Positions 17,614 to 25,447 of a stretch of 64,000 nt of DNA are shown piece after piece. The notes below the pieces were generated by a model. It did no database searches. It was not told where the DNA came from and worked only from the letters and a program-made list of their open reading frames with translations. Numbering within the stretch: position 1 is the stretch's first letter; each line of letters begins with the position of its first letter. This DNA is from Haloferax sp. Q22 (lineage in GTDB: Archaea > Halobacteriota > Halobacteria > Halobacteriales > Haloferacaceae), in NCBI RefSeq assembly GCF_001482285.1, contig NZ_LOEP01000056.1, positions 62,001 to 126,000 of the forward strand, read 5' to 3'. The position numbers were made by a program, and so were the translations under genes.

Positions 17614-18122
17614 TGCGGCGACGCGACCGCGGTGACGGCCGACGCAGTGACGACCGACGCGGGGCGACCGGCCGGAGCGCCCGCGCCCAGACGACCATCG
17701 ACTTCGCCGTCGGCGTCGGCATCTTCCTCCTGGCGGTCGCGTGGGTCGTCGGCACCATCCCGCAGATTCTCGACCCCTTCGAGGCCGAACAGGACCGCCC
17801 GCTCGTCGCCAACCGCGCCGCCGACTCACTCACCCAGCGCCTGCTCGTCGACGACGAGAATCCGGACGTGCTCGATGCGGCCTGCACCCAGGCGTTCTTC
17901 GACGGGGACCCGCCGCCCGGCGACTGCGACTACGGGAGCGCCGACCCCAACGCTGCGACCGGCATCGACGCGTCCTACGGTCTCAACGTCACGCTCTCGC
18001 GAGGGGGAACCGTCGTCGGGACGACCGGCGAGTCGGTCCCGACAACTCGGAGCGTCGTCGCCGCTCGGCGGGCCGTCCTCCTCGACGGCGAACTCCATGA
18101 GCTATCGGTGAGGGTGTGGTGA
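17613..18122 (+). CDS. Pilin-like protein of the pilus operon (DUF7287-like)
   Basis: 169 residues. A basic, Arg-rich cytoplasmic N-terminus (~25 residues) ends in SARAQTTIDFAVGVGIFLLAVAWVV, the kind of charged-then-hydrophobic helix seen in archaeal pilins and minor pilins. The rest is a small extracellular domain with two cysteines near residues 90-108. The ATG overlaps the PilC stop (TGATG). I take it as a pseudopilin or minor pilin; the processing site is not a textbook prepilin-peptidase site, so secretion mode is uncertain. Confidence 0.7.
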   Translation: MRRRDRGDGRRSDDRRGATGRSARAQTTIDFAVGVGIFLLAVAWVVGTIPQILDPFEAEQDRPLVANRAADSLTQRLLVDDENPDVLDAACTQAFFDGDPPPGDCDYGSADPNAATGIDASYGLNVTLSRGGTVVGTTGESVPTTRSVVAARRAVLLDGELHELSVRVW

Positions 18123-18751
18123 CCGTGTCTCGCGCACAGGCCCACGCGCTCGAAGCCATCGTCGCCGCGATGGTCCTCCTCGCCAGCGTCACGTTCGCGC
18201 TGCAGGTGACCGCGGTGACGCCCCTGACCGCGAGTACGTCGAGCCAGCACATCGAGAACCAGCAGGCCGCCGTCGCCGACGGCGTGCTGACGGCTGCCGC
18301 CGAGACCGGCGCGCTGAAGCGGACGCTCCTGTTCACGCACCCCGAAAACGGGAGCTTCTACGACATCGACGCGCGAGGCTACTACGTCGACGGCGGCCCG
18401 CCGACCGCCTTCGGGGCGATGCTCGACGAGTCATTCTTGGACCGCGGCATCGCGTTCAACGTCTACCTGCACTACCTTCGGGACCGGGAGGTCCGCCGGA
18501 CGACTCGCCTCGTGTTCATGGGCGAACCGAGCGACCACGCCGTCTCGCGGACGCGACTCGTGACGCTCGCGGACGACGACGTGCTGACCGAACCGGGCAC
18601 GTCGCCGAGCGGCGACCCCCGGGCGGCCGAAACGTCGAAGACGCTCGAATCGGTCGCCGCTGCGAGCGACGAGACGTATTTCATCCAAGACGGGAACGCG
18701 GGGCCGCTCTACGGCGTCGTCGACGTGGAGGTGGTCGTATGGCGGATGTGA
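18119..18751 (+). CDS. Pilin-like protein of the pilus operon (DUF7288-like)
   Basis: 210 residues from GTG 18119, which overlaps the previous stop (GTGA); GTG 18116 is a possible alternative. The N-terminus SRAQAHALEAIVAAMVLLASVTFALQ is a near-immediate hydrophobic helix preceded by a short polar stretch with a Glu in the helix start, as in type IV pilins. The remainder is a soluble extracellular domain. It overlaps the following gene by 13 nt. Probable minor pilin; no catalytic motif. Confidence 0.7.
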   Translation: MTVSRAQAHALEAIVAAMVLLASVTFALQVTAVTPLTASTSSQHIENQQAAVADGVLTAAAETGALKRTLLFTHPENGSFYDIDARGYYVDGGPPTAFGAMLDESFLDRGIAFNVYLHYLRDREVRRTTRLVFMGEPSDHAVSRTRLVTLADDDVLTEPGTSPSGDPRAAETSKTLESVAAASDETYFIQDGNAGPLYGVVDVEVVVWRM

Positions 18752-19731
18752 CCGACGCGTTCGACGGCCCGAGCGACGAGGCGACGGGAGCCGCGCGCTT
18801 CGCCGGCGACGACCGCGGCCAACTGATGCTCGTCGCCGCGCTCGCAATCGCAGTCCTCCTCGTCGGGCTCGCGCTGACGCTCAACACCGCGATTTACACG
18901 GAGAACCTCGCCACGCGGACGACCGATACGAGCCTCGACGGGGCCGTGAGCCACGGCCGCACGGTCGAAGCCGGTGCGGGAGTCCTCCTCGACGAGACCA
19001 ACCGCGGGGGCGGAACGTACGGCGAACTCACCGGCTCGTTCGACGAGACGTTCGGCAACTGGAGCGACGCGGCCGCGACGCTCGCGGCGGTCAGGGGAGC
19101 CGCGACGAACGCCTCGCGCGTCGACCACGTCGAGGGCACCCGAATCTCGCAGTCCGACGCGGCACGGAACTTTTCGGACGCGAACGAGTCGACCGACTGG
19201 ACGCTCGCCAGCGGCGTTGGCGTCCGCGGCGTCCGGTTCAACGTCTCGCGCGACTCGCTCGCGACGAGCAGCGGGTCGGCGTTCGAACTCGTCGTCGACG
19301 GCGGGACGAACGCGGTCGAGACGGAAGTCTACCGGAATTCGACGCGGGTCTTCGTGACCGTCGAGGACGCCGGCGGGACCCGGACGACCTGTAGCGTGGC
19401 GGCCGATGCGGGCGATTCCGTCTCTATCGACATCGCTGAAGGCCGACTCAACGGGACCGCCTGTGACCCGCTCGACGCGGTCCACTCCGACCTCGATGGC
19501 ACGGTCGCGGTGTCGTACCGGAACGCCGTGCAGGCCGAGGGGACCTATGAACTGTACGTGAACGAGACGAACGCGACGGTCTTCGACTCGGAGAAATACG
19601 CGTCCGCCGAGAGCGGGTCGTCGCCGGTCGCACAAGAGGCGCTGTACGCCGTCACCGTCTCGTACGTCTACGAGTCGGGCGAGACGTACGTCTACCGAGA
19701 GCTTCGGGTCGCACCGGGTGAGATTGCGTGA
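18739..19731 (+). CDS. Pilin-like protein of the pilus operon (DUF7261-like)
   Basis: 330 residues. A 25-residue polar N-terminus with FAGDDRGQLMLVAALAIAVLLVGLALTLN forms a single membrane helix; DRGQ before it is the common charged turn of haloarchaeal pilin-like proteins. The long ectodomain is Thr/Ser/Asn-rich with many N-x-S/T sequons (for example NAS, NFS, NES, NVS, NST, NGT, NET, NAT), so heavy N-glycosylation outside the cell is plausible. Start and end overlap both neighbours by a few bases. Confidence 0.7.
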   Translation: MADVTDAFDGPSDEATGAARFAGDDRGQLMLVAALAIAVLLVGLALTLNTAIYTENLATRTTDTSLDGAVSHGRTVEAGAGVLLDETNRGGGTYGELTGSFDETFGNWSDAAATLAAVRGAATNASRVDHVEGTRISQSDAARNFSDANESTDWTLASGVGVRGVRFNVSRDSLATSSGSAFELVVDGGTNAVETEVYRNSTRVFVTVEDAGGTRTTCSVAADAGDSVSIDIAEGRLNGTACDPLDAVHSDLDGTVAVSYRNAVQAEGTYELYVNETNATVFDSEKYASAESGSSPVAQEALYAVTVSYVYESGETYVYRELRVAPGEIA

Positions 19732-20234
19732 CGCCACCGATAGCCCCGGACGGACGTGAGGGTCGCGTTCGGCGCGGGAGCCGCGAGCGGTCCCGCTCGA
19801 CCGACCGCGGCGTCTCGACGGCGCTCGGTTACGTCCTCACGCTCTCTATCACGGTCGTTCTTATCTCGGGGCTGTTGGTCGCCGCCGGCGGCTTCGTCTC
19901 CGACGAGCGCGAGCGAGTCACGGAGACAGAACTCGACGTGGTCGGGAATCGGCTCGCGGCCGGCATCGAATCGGTCGACCGAATCGGGGCCGCACCGGGC
20001 GAGTCTCGGGTCGAGGCGACGGTTCGACTGCCCCCGAGAGTCGCCGGCACGACCTACACCATCGAAGTGGTGTCGGGGTCGCCGAACGAACTCGTGCTCA
20101 CTTCGACCGACCCCGAGGTGACGGTTCGTGTTCCTGTAAAGACGGAGACCTCGCTGGCCGCGAGCCGGGCCGACGGCGGCGACGTGGTCATCAGCTACGA
20201 TCCGTCGGTGGGGGCGCTGGAGGTGGACTCGTGA
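19728..20234 (+). CDS. Type IV pilin-like protein (DUF7266-like)
   Basis: 168 residues. The N-terminal tail RSTDRGVSTALGYVLTLSIT closely follows the archaeal pilin pattern (RGVS-x-hydrophobic helix), with the helix running to about residue 62. The small C-terminal domain is beta-rich. It overlaps the previous stop (GTGA-like junction) and the next start. Of the five, this and the next protein have the most canonical class III prepilin N-termini. Confidence 0.75.
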   Translation: MTPPIAPDGREGRVRRGSRERSRSTDRGVSTALGYVLTLSITVVLISGLLVAAGGFVSDERERVTETELDVVGNRLAAGIESVDRIGAAPGESRVEATVRLPPRVAGTTYTIEVVSGSPNELVLTSTDPEVTVRVPVKTETSLAASRADGGDVVISYDPSVGALEVDS

Positions 20235-21007
20235 GCGACCGCGCGGTGAGCGACACGCTTGGGTTTGTCTTCGTCTTCGCCATCGTGCTCTCGATGGTCG
20301 GCCTCGTTTCCGCCGTCGGCATGACTGGCCTCCAAGACGCCCGCGACGTAGAGCGCGTCAACAACGCCGAGCGCGCGCTGGACATCCTCGGCGACAACAT
20401 GGAGGACATCGCCGACCGCGGCGCGCCGAGCCGAGCCACGGAGGTGAAACTGCAGGACGCCAGCCTGACGCTCGACCGCCCCGTCGAGTTCGTCGTCTCC
20501 GGGGAGTTGACGACGAACTCGTCGGTCAACTTCACCAACACCTACGAGGTCTCGCCGGTCGTCTACGCGGCCGATTCCAGCGACGAGCGCGTCGTCTACG
20601 TGTTCGACGCGCTTCTCAGGACCCGCGGCGACAGCGGGACGTTCGTCCGGCGACCGTCGTTCGTGCTCACCCAAGAGCGGGTGTTGATTCCGGCGTTCGT
20701 GACGCGGCCCGACGAGGAGGCGACGACCTCGGTCGGCGGGTCGGGGACGTTCCTCATCCGCGCCGACAAGGCCGCAAGCGACGTGCTGGCCGCGCGAACC
20801 GACGGGCAGTACGACGTGAACCTAACCGTTCGCTCCCCGCGGGCGGCGCTCTGGCGCGAGGAGCTATCGAGCCGCCCCGACGTGACCTGCGACCCGGTCG
20901 AACCGGCCGCGACGCCGGACGGCTATCCGAGCGTCTCGTGTTACGTGAACGGGGCCGAGCGCGTCTACGCCGTCTCGACGTCGGTTGATATGACGTTCGC
21001 GGACTGA
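20231..21007 (+). CDS. Type IV pilin-like protein (DUF7289-like)
   Basis: 258 residues. Starts MSDRAVSDTLGFVFVFAIVL: a very short charged leader followed directly by the hydrophobic assembly helix, as in prepilins processed by PibD. The ectodomain has several sequons (NSS, NFT, NLT) and two cysteines late in the chain (TCDPVE, VSCYVN) that may form a disulfide. It is the last gene of the operon; the GTG start overlaps the preceding stop. Confidence 0.75.
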   Translation: MSDRAVSDTLGFVFVFAIVLSMVGLVSAVGMTGLQDARDVERVNNAERALDILGDNMEDIADRGAPSRATEVKLQDASLTLDRPVEFVVSGELTTNSSVNFTNTYEVSPVVYAADSSDERVVYVFDALLRTRGDSGTFVRRPSFVLTQERVLIPAFVTRPDEEATTSVGGSGTFLIRADKAASDVLAARTDGQYDVNLTVRSPRAALWREELSSRPDVTCDPVEPAATPDGYPSVSCYVNGAERVYAVSTSVDMTFAD

Positions 21008-21055
21008 GGATGAGGTCGTGTGAGGACGGGACGCCATTACGACCGGTCACGTCGC

Positions 21056-22567
21056 TCACTCGACGTCGACTTCGACCTCGTTTTCGGTGATGTGCAGGAA
21101 GGTGATGAACTGGCCGCCCTCGGCCTGGTCGTAGTCGAGGTTGCCGTGCGACCCGGACTCGTCGACGCTCTGGCTATTGCCCGGGCCGTCCGTGACGGTC
21201 AGTTCGAACTGCGGCGCGGCCAGCGAGAAGTAGTGGTTGATGACGAAGTCCATCCGGGCGGTGTCGCCGGCGGCCTTCGAGAACGTCTGGCCGCCGTCGA
21301 CGTCGTGTTCGTCGAAGGTGACGCTGTCGTAGGCCTCGCCGTCGACGATTTCGGGGGCGAACTGCCACTTGTTCTGGTTGCCGAAGCCCTTGTCCGACTG
21401 GATGTCGCCGTAGGTCATCGTCTCCGAACTGGTGAAGTTGACGGTGAGTTCAGGAGTGCTGGCCGTGCAGTCGATGCTCACCGCGTCGCTCGTGTCCGGG
21501 TCGAGGTCGGTCGCCTGCCAGCCGTGGTACTTGCCGTCCTCGGTGGCGTAGTACAGCGTCAGGTCGAACGTGCCGTCGTAACTGCCGCTCTTGCACTTGT
21601 CGTCCGCCTGCACGTGGAGTTCGAGGTCCTTCTGGTCGCCGTCGTAGTACATTCCCCACTCCATATTCTGGAGGTGCTGGTCGTTCGAGAGCGTGAGCGT
21701 GAACGTCGAGACGTTGTGGTTCGCGGCCATTCCGCGCACGTCGACCGACGTGCCCTCGTTCGGCATCTGGAACTCACCGACGAGTCCGAGCGTCTCCAGT
21801 TCCACGTTCGCGGTCTGATTGGCGTCGTCGACCGTCACGGTGCCCTCACTCCGCGACTCGAAGAACGAGGCCCAGCCCCGGTAGTGGTCGCTGTGGACCG
21901 TCACGACGACCGTTCCGTTGCTGACCGGGTTGTCGTAGCTGGCCGGTATCGTGTCGTAGCTCGCGGTCTCGTTGGGGTAGACGCGCCGAGCGCGCTCGGT
22001 CGCAGAGATCCGCGCGGACACGTCGCCCGACGCGGACCCATCGCCGGCGACTCGGACGACCGGAAGTGTCAGCGTCGCACCGCGGTAGTGGAACTCCGGC
22101 GGCGAGACCATGGTCGTGCCGCCGTCCTGCGTGCGCCAGACGCTGCCTCCTTCGTAGGCGATTCGGGCGTCGCCGTCGCGGTACTCGACGCTCCCGAGCG
22201 ACTCGTTGTAGAGCACTTGGTCGTCGCCGGCGTCGGTGTAGTTTTTGTGCGTGACGCGTAGCCACCCGGTGTTGTCGTCGACGACGTAGGTGCCGCCGCC
22301 GGTCCCGCCGAGGTCGACGAACTGCGTCTCTCCCTCGCCGAGCGCGGAGATGGCGACTCGCGAGTCGAACAGCGTCATCGAGTGCTCGGCGCGCGTCAGT
22401 TGGGACTCCTGTTTCGTCTCCTCGAGGGCGACCCCGCCGAGCGCGACGACGGCGGTCGTTCCGGCGACCGTAATCGCCAACAGGAGAACGACCGCAATCG
22501 GCGAGGTCTGCGCCGTCCGGTCTCTGACGACGCGATAGACCAGTGGAACACGGGGACGACCGCTCAT
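21056..22567 (-). CDS. Large pilin-like surface protein, convergent to the pilus operon
   Basis: 503 residues from the ATG at 22567 (MSGRPRVPLVYRVVRDRTAQ). The helix TSPIAVVLLLAITVAGTTAVVALGG at ~residues 20-46 follows a basic leader, as in archaeal pilins; the ~450-residue ectodomain is acidic, Thr/Asp-rich and has many sequons. It is far larger than a normal pilin subunit, so it may be a tip adhesin or a surface protein using the pilin export route. Ends 49 nt from the pilus operon end on the opposite strand. A 17-bp palindrome lies upstream. Confidence 0.72.
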   Translation of the reverse strand: MSGRPRVPLVYRVVRDRTAQTSPIAVVLLLAITVAGTTAVVALGGVALEETKQESQLTRAEHSMTLFDSRVAISALGEGETQFVDLGGTGGGTYVVDDNTGWLRVTHKNYTDAGDDQVLYNESLGSVEYRDGDARIAYEGGSVWRTQDGGTTMVSPPEFHYRGATLTLPVVRVAGDGSASGDVSARISATERARRVYPNETASYDTIPASYDNPVSNGTVVVTVHSDHYRGWASFFESRSEGTVTVDDANQTANVELETLGLVGEFQMPNEGTSVDVRGMAANHNVSTFTLTLSNDQHLQNMEWGMYYDGDQKDLELHVQADDKCKSGSYDGTFDLTLYYATEDGKYHGWQATDLDPDTSDAVSIDCTASTPELTVNFTSSETMTYGDIQSDKGFGNQNKWQFAPEIVDGEAYDSVTFDEHDVDGGQTFSKAAGDTARMDFVINHYFSLAAPQFELTVTDGPGNSQSVDESGSHGNLDYDQAEGGQFITFLHITENEVEVDVE

Positions 22568-22624
22568 TACCTGACTGAAGGCGACGCGGGGTGAAAACCT
22601 CGCGGGGTACCTGACAGTCAGGTA
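22568..22624. promoter_or_regulatory. 17-bp palindrome plus extra half-site upstream of the large pilin-like gene
   Basis: TACCTGAC-A-GTCAGGTA (22608-22624) is a perfect palindrome around one central base. A third copy of the half-site TACCTGAC occurs at 22568-22575, exactly 40 bp from the first and touching the start codon of the minus-strand pilin-like gene. A weak TATA-like AGGTTTTCAC lies between them. The arrangement is that of an operator with an accessory site; the regulator is unknown. Confidence 0.55.
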
Positions 22625-22724
22625 AGTGGAATCGTTCGCTGGGGCTGACCTGCGCCGCGTCGACCGGTTCCGTGTCAAGGAAAACGAATTTCACCGGGAT
22701 ACGAGACAGACAGACGAGTGACCG

Positions 22725-23462
22725 ATGCCGGAGGACGCCGAGACGACGACCAGGCAGACGACGCGGAGGCGGAGAACCATCGACCGCGAGCGGATATTTC
22801 GCCGCGACGACTACACGTGTCAGAACTGCGGCCGCGAGTACGACGAGGGGTCGAACATCTTGGAGGTCGCTCACGAGCGCCCAGCACGGGACTTCGAGAA
22901 CTCCAACGACGCCGACGACCCCGAGAACCTCGTCGCGCTGTGTCCGAACTGTCACCGCCGGTTCGACATGGGCGAGCTCGGCGACAGAATCGCGTCGAGC
23001 CTCCAGCGCGACTTCCGCGAGCGGGCGAAGGTGCGGAACCACGCGAGCACGGTGGAGGCGTTCGCGGGCGACGCCATCGAGATAACGAAACTGAATGTGC
23101 TCATCGCGAGCGTCTTCGGGACGGGCGTCACGGTGCTCCTCCAAGCGGACATCGTGACGGACATCTCCGCGCTAGCGAACTTCGGCGTCGGGTTCGGCGC
23201 ACTCGCGTGGGTGCTCTCGACGGGGTTCATCCTCGGGTCGTACATCTCGTGTCGCACCTCGGGAGCGAGTTCCAGCGCCATCGAGGAGGTACTGGAGGGT
23301 GACGACGACGAACTCCCCGAGGAGACGACGGAGATATACTACCGAAACGCCAGGCGAATCGGCATCGCAATCGGCCTGACGCTCATCTGCGTCCTCTTGC
23401 TCATCGCGGGCATTGCCCTCGCGGCGACGGGAGGTGGCGGATTCGCCGGACTCGTTGGGTAG
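22725..23462 (+). CDS. HNH endonuclease-domain protein with C-terminal membrane segments
   Basis: 245 residues. Residues ~24-85 form a zinc-bound HNH nuclease module: YTCQNCGREY (first Cys pair), LEVAHERPA (catalytic His region), ENLVALCPNCHRRFD (Asn, second Cys pair, His). After a charged linker come two hydrophobic helices (~130-175) and one more (~210-240), so the nuclease should face the cytoplasm while anchored in the membrane. HNH proteins with membrane anchors occur among defence and phage-exclusion systems, but no partner gene is seen here. Single gene, divergent from the pilin-like gene. Confidence 0.85.
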   Translation: MPEDAETTTRQTTRRRRTIDRERIFRRDDYTCQNCGREYDEGSNILEVAHERPARDFENSNDADDPENLVALCPNCHRRFDMGELGDRIASSLQRDFRERAKVRNHASTVEAFAGDAIEITKLNVLIASVFGTGVTVLLQADIVTDISALANFGVGFGALAWVLSTGFILGSYISCRTSGASSSAIEEVLEGDDDELPEETTEIYYRNARRIGIAIGLTLICVLLLIAGIALAATGGGGFAGLVG

Positions 23463-23529
23463 AATGGTGTCATCGGGCGAGAGAGCGCTCACCGACGAAT
23501 CGCAATCGATTCAACATCACCAGTTCGAT

Positions 23530-23699
23530 TTCCGGACTCGCCGGGAGTCCCGCGAGCAGAGCGAGACGGCACTGCCGTCTCGCATGCCATGCGGGCGACT
23601 CGCGGGTCGCCCGCAGACGCAGCGAGCGGGGCGTCGGCGAGTCCACGGACGACTGAAGGGAACGAAGTGACCGAAAGGAAGTGAGTGGACTCACCGGGA
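23530..23699. repeat. Diverged copy (A0) of the tRNA-Ala-associated repeat
   Basis: Begins with GGACTCGCCGGGAGTCCCGC and ends with AGTGAGTGGACTCACCGGGA, the same ends as the two 102-bp copies at 25163 and 25435, but with an extra internal segment and several changes. The ends resemble the 3' end of the minus-strand tRNA-Ala gene (GGACTCGCCGGGA). Open frames through it are repeat-derived and not genes. Confidence 0.65.
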
Positions 23700-23882
23700 C
23701 TGAGCAAACCGGAGGTTTGCGAAGGTCGTGAACGAAGTTCACGGGATTTGAACCCGGAGGAAGACGTGCTCGCTCACGATGTTCGCTCCGCGCGACTTCC
23801 AGGGCTTCAAATCCACGCGCTCGCCACGGCGAGCGCTCGTCTCGTCATTTCTTCACTTCGTTCAGAAATGGACTCGCCGGGA
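23686..23882. repeat. 197-bp direct repeat, left copy
   Basis: Matches 25251-25447 over 197 bp with two visible differences (A/G near the left end, C/T in the CGGCGAG[C/T]GCTCG part). It includes two T-arm-like pieces (GGGATTTGAACCCGGAGG and CAGGGCTTCAAATCC) and runs into the 3' end of the first tRNA-Ala gene. Together with the right copy it brackets the island carrying the VRR-NUC gene. Confidence 0.8.
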
Positions 23883-23940
23883 TTTGAACCCGGGGCCTCT
23901 CCCATGCCAAGGGAGTGATCTACCCCTGATCTACGAGCCC
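23869..23940 (-). tRNA. tRNA-Ala (anticodon GGC), copy 1
   Basis: On the minus strand: acceptor GGGCTCG/CGAGTCC (one G-U pair), D arm, anticodon stem CTCCC/GGGAG with loop TTGGCAT (anticodon GGC), and T arm CCGGG-TTCAAAT-CCCGG. CCA is not encoded. The sequence is identical to the copy at 25523-25594. Confidence 0.95.
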
Positions 23941-24044
23941 TCAAACGCAATCATCCATTTCCCGGTCGGATAAATAAGGGCTTCGAATCGTTCGACGGCT
24001 GTGGGGTGCGGACACAGATCGCAGTCCGTTGTGGTGTCCCTTGT

Positions 24045-24680
24045 CTACGCGGGCCGAACTTCACAGACGTACACATCCGTGAACAGGTTTCGGAACGTCC
24101 CCATCCAATGCGCTTGGGTGTCCTGAAACTGGTCGGTGTGTGCCTTGACTTCCACGAGAACCGGGCCGCCGAACAGCTGTTGGTCGATACCAACGAGGTC
24201 CGGTGCGCCGGAGAATCCGAGTGCCTCTCGTAAGCGCTCGATGGGTTCGGTTCGGTCGAATATTTCGGCGAGAACCGTTTCAGACGCGTCGGTCCGCATC
24301 GGTCCGGCGATCTCGCGGAGGCCGCGTTCAATCGCGTCCGCGAATCTGACATTCGAAAACCGAGCATGTTCGTCCAAGTTATCGGTCTCCCACGCCGATT
24401 CTACGAACTGTCTGCCGTCGAGGACGGGATGGTTCCGCGTGCTGTCGATATTGATGACGAGGCCGCCGACGTGTTCGGTGAGGTAAGTCGAAACCAAGTC
24501 CTCGGCGTTGACTGCGTCGCCCTCGTAACAACACTCGTAGGTCACCGGCGATTCGAACGACCCCGGATACGACGCCGTGTCGCTCGCCCAATCCAGCTCT
24601 AAGTAGGTTCGACCCGCTATTGTGTCGGTTTCAGGTAGCCGTCTGAAAACCAACTCGTACTCGCCAGAGCCGTATCGCAT
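24045..24680 (-). CDS. VRR-NUC-type PD-(D/E)XK nuclease
   Basis: 211 residues from the ATG at 24680. The C-terminal ~60 residues carry the VRR-NUC pattern: GFSGAPDLVGID (PD motif), then VLVEVKAHTDQF (E-x-K) and DTQAHWM (the QxxW-like helix). The N-terminal 140 residues are a distinct domain I do not recognise. VRR-NUC enzymes cut branched or damaged DNA and occur in phages, repair and restriction loci. A TATA-like CGATAAACC lies ~36 nt upstream. A longer reading frame upstream is the mirror of the 24813 gene and was not used. Confidence 0.75.
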   Translation of the reverse strand: MRYGSGEYELVFRRLPETDTIAGRTYLELDWASDTASYPGSFESPVTYECCYEGDAVNAEDLVSTYLTEHVGGLVINIDSTRNHPVLDGRQFVESAWETDNLDEHARFSNVRFADAIERGLREIAGPMRTDASETVLAEIFDRTEPIERLREALGFSGAPDLVGIDQQLFGGPVLVEVKAHTDQFQDTQAHWMGTFRNLFTDVYVCEVRPA

Positions 24681-24812
24681 CGTGTAGTCGCTGTCGCCGT
24701 AGTCCCGTATCGGTTTATCGGAACAGGTGCCCCGGTCGAGACTCGTGCGAAGCTCTTGCGCTTCGAACGACGAACCGACTCGTTTTTTCCGTCGCTGACG
24801 GAACGACTCGGT

Positions 24813-25025
24813 ATGACTGACGACGACGCTCCCGAAGTCCCGGTCGTGTGCGAGGCCTGCGACACGACCACGCGCGTTTCGCTTTCCGAGGTCGCGGACG
24901 CCATCGAGCGACACAACGAACAGGTCCACGACGGCGACGACATCGCGCAGGTCGACCCGGAGATCGTCAAACACGTGACCGACCTCGCGGCGAAGGACAT
25001 GAGCGTGTTCGAAGACGAGGGGTGA
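24813..25025 (+). CDS. Small acidic haloarchaeal protein with one CxxC
   Basis: 70 residues: MTDDDAPEVPVVCEACDTTT then a helical part (SLSEVADAIERHNEQVHDGD) and an acidic end. The single CEAC pair followed by the His-containing helix (RHNEQVHDG) could bind one metal as a C2H2-like finger. Similar small haloarchaeal proteins are unannotated. It is divergent from the nuclease gene inside the tRNA-Ala island, with 132 bp between them. Confidence 0.65.
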   Translation: MTDDDAPEVPVVCEACDTTTRVSLSEVADAIERHNEQVHDGDDIAQVDPEIVKHVTDLAAKDMSVFEDEG

Positions 25026-25162
25026 GTCGCCGAGAGGTGCTGGCGCGTCGAATCGGCTCTTTTCAGCCACGGTAGTCGGACACGAGTGCCGGACTCGTGG
25101 GTGCCCATAGCGGGGCAAACAGTTGGCTCAGAAGCCGCCAATAGCTCGATTGCGATTGCTGG

Positions 25163-25264
25163 GGACTCGCCGGGAGTCCCGCGAGCAGAGCGAGTGGGAC
25201 GTCGGCGAGTCCACGAACGACTGACGGAGCGAAGCGACGGAAGAAGTGAGTGGACTCGCCGGGA
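25163..25264. repeat. 102-bp repeat A1
   Basis: Starts GGACTCGCCGGGAGTCCCGC and ends AGTGGACTCGCCGGGA; I see no difference from the copy at 25435-25536. The sequence has internal inverted parts (GACTCGCC ... GGCGAGTC), so transcripts or single strands could fold. Both ends match the 3' end of tRNA-Ala. Confidence 0.8.
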
Positions 25265-25447
25265 CTGAGCAAACCGGAGGTTTGCGAAGGTCGTGAACGA
25301 AGTTCACGGGATTTGAACCCGGAGGAAGACGTGCTCGCTCACGATGTTCGCTCCGCGCGACTTCCAGGGCTTCAAATCCACGCGCTCGCCACGGCGAGTG
25401 CTCGTCTCGTCATTTCTTCACTTCGTTCAGAAATGGACTCGCCGGGA
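25251..25447. repeat. 197-bp direct repeat, right copy
   Basis: Right partner of 23686-23882, overlapping the ends of repeats A1 and A2. Instead of running directly into tRNA-Ala, it leads into repeat A2, which then leads into the tRNA. Offsets of 1565 bp for this repeat and 1654 bp for the tRNA show that exactly one A unit (89 bp net) was gained on this side. Confidence 0.8.

Noticed and set aside
23685..23918. 77-aa frame in the left repeat
   Set aside because: Repeat-derived and runs through tRNA-Ala; not a gene.
24681..25118. Upstream extension of the VRR-NUC frame
   Set aside because: It reads antisense through the small CxxC gene at 24813, and a TATA-like element lies just before the ATG at 24680.
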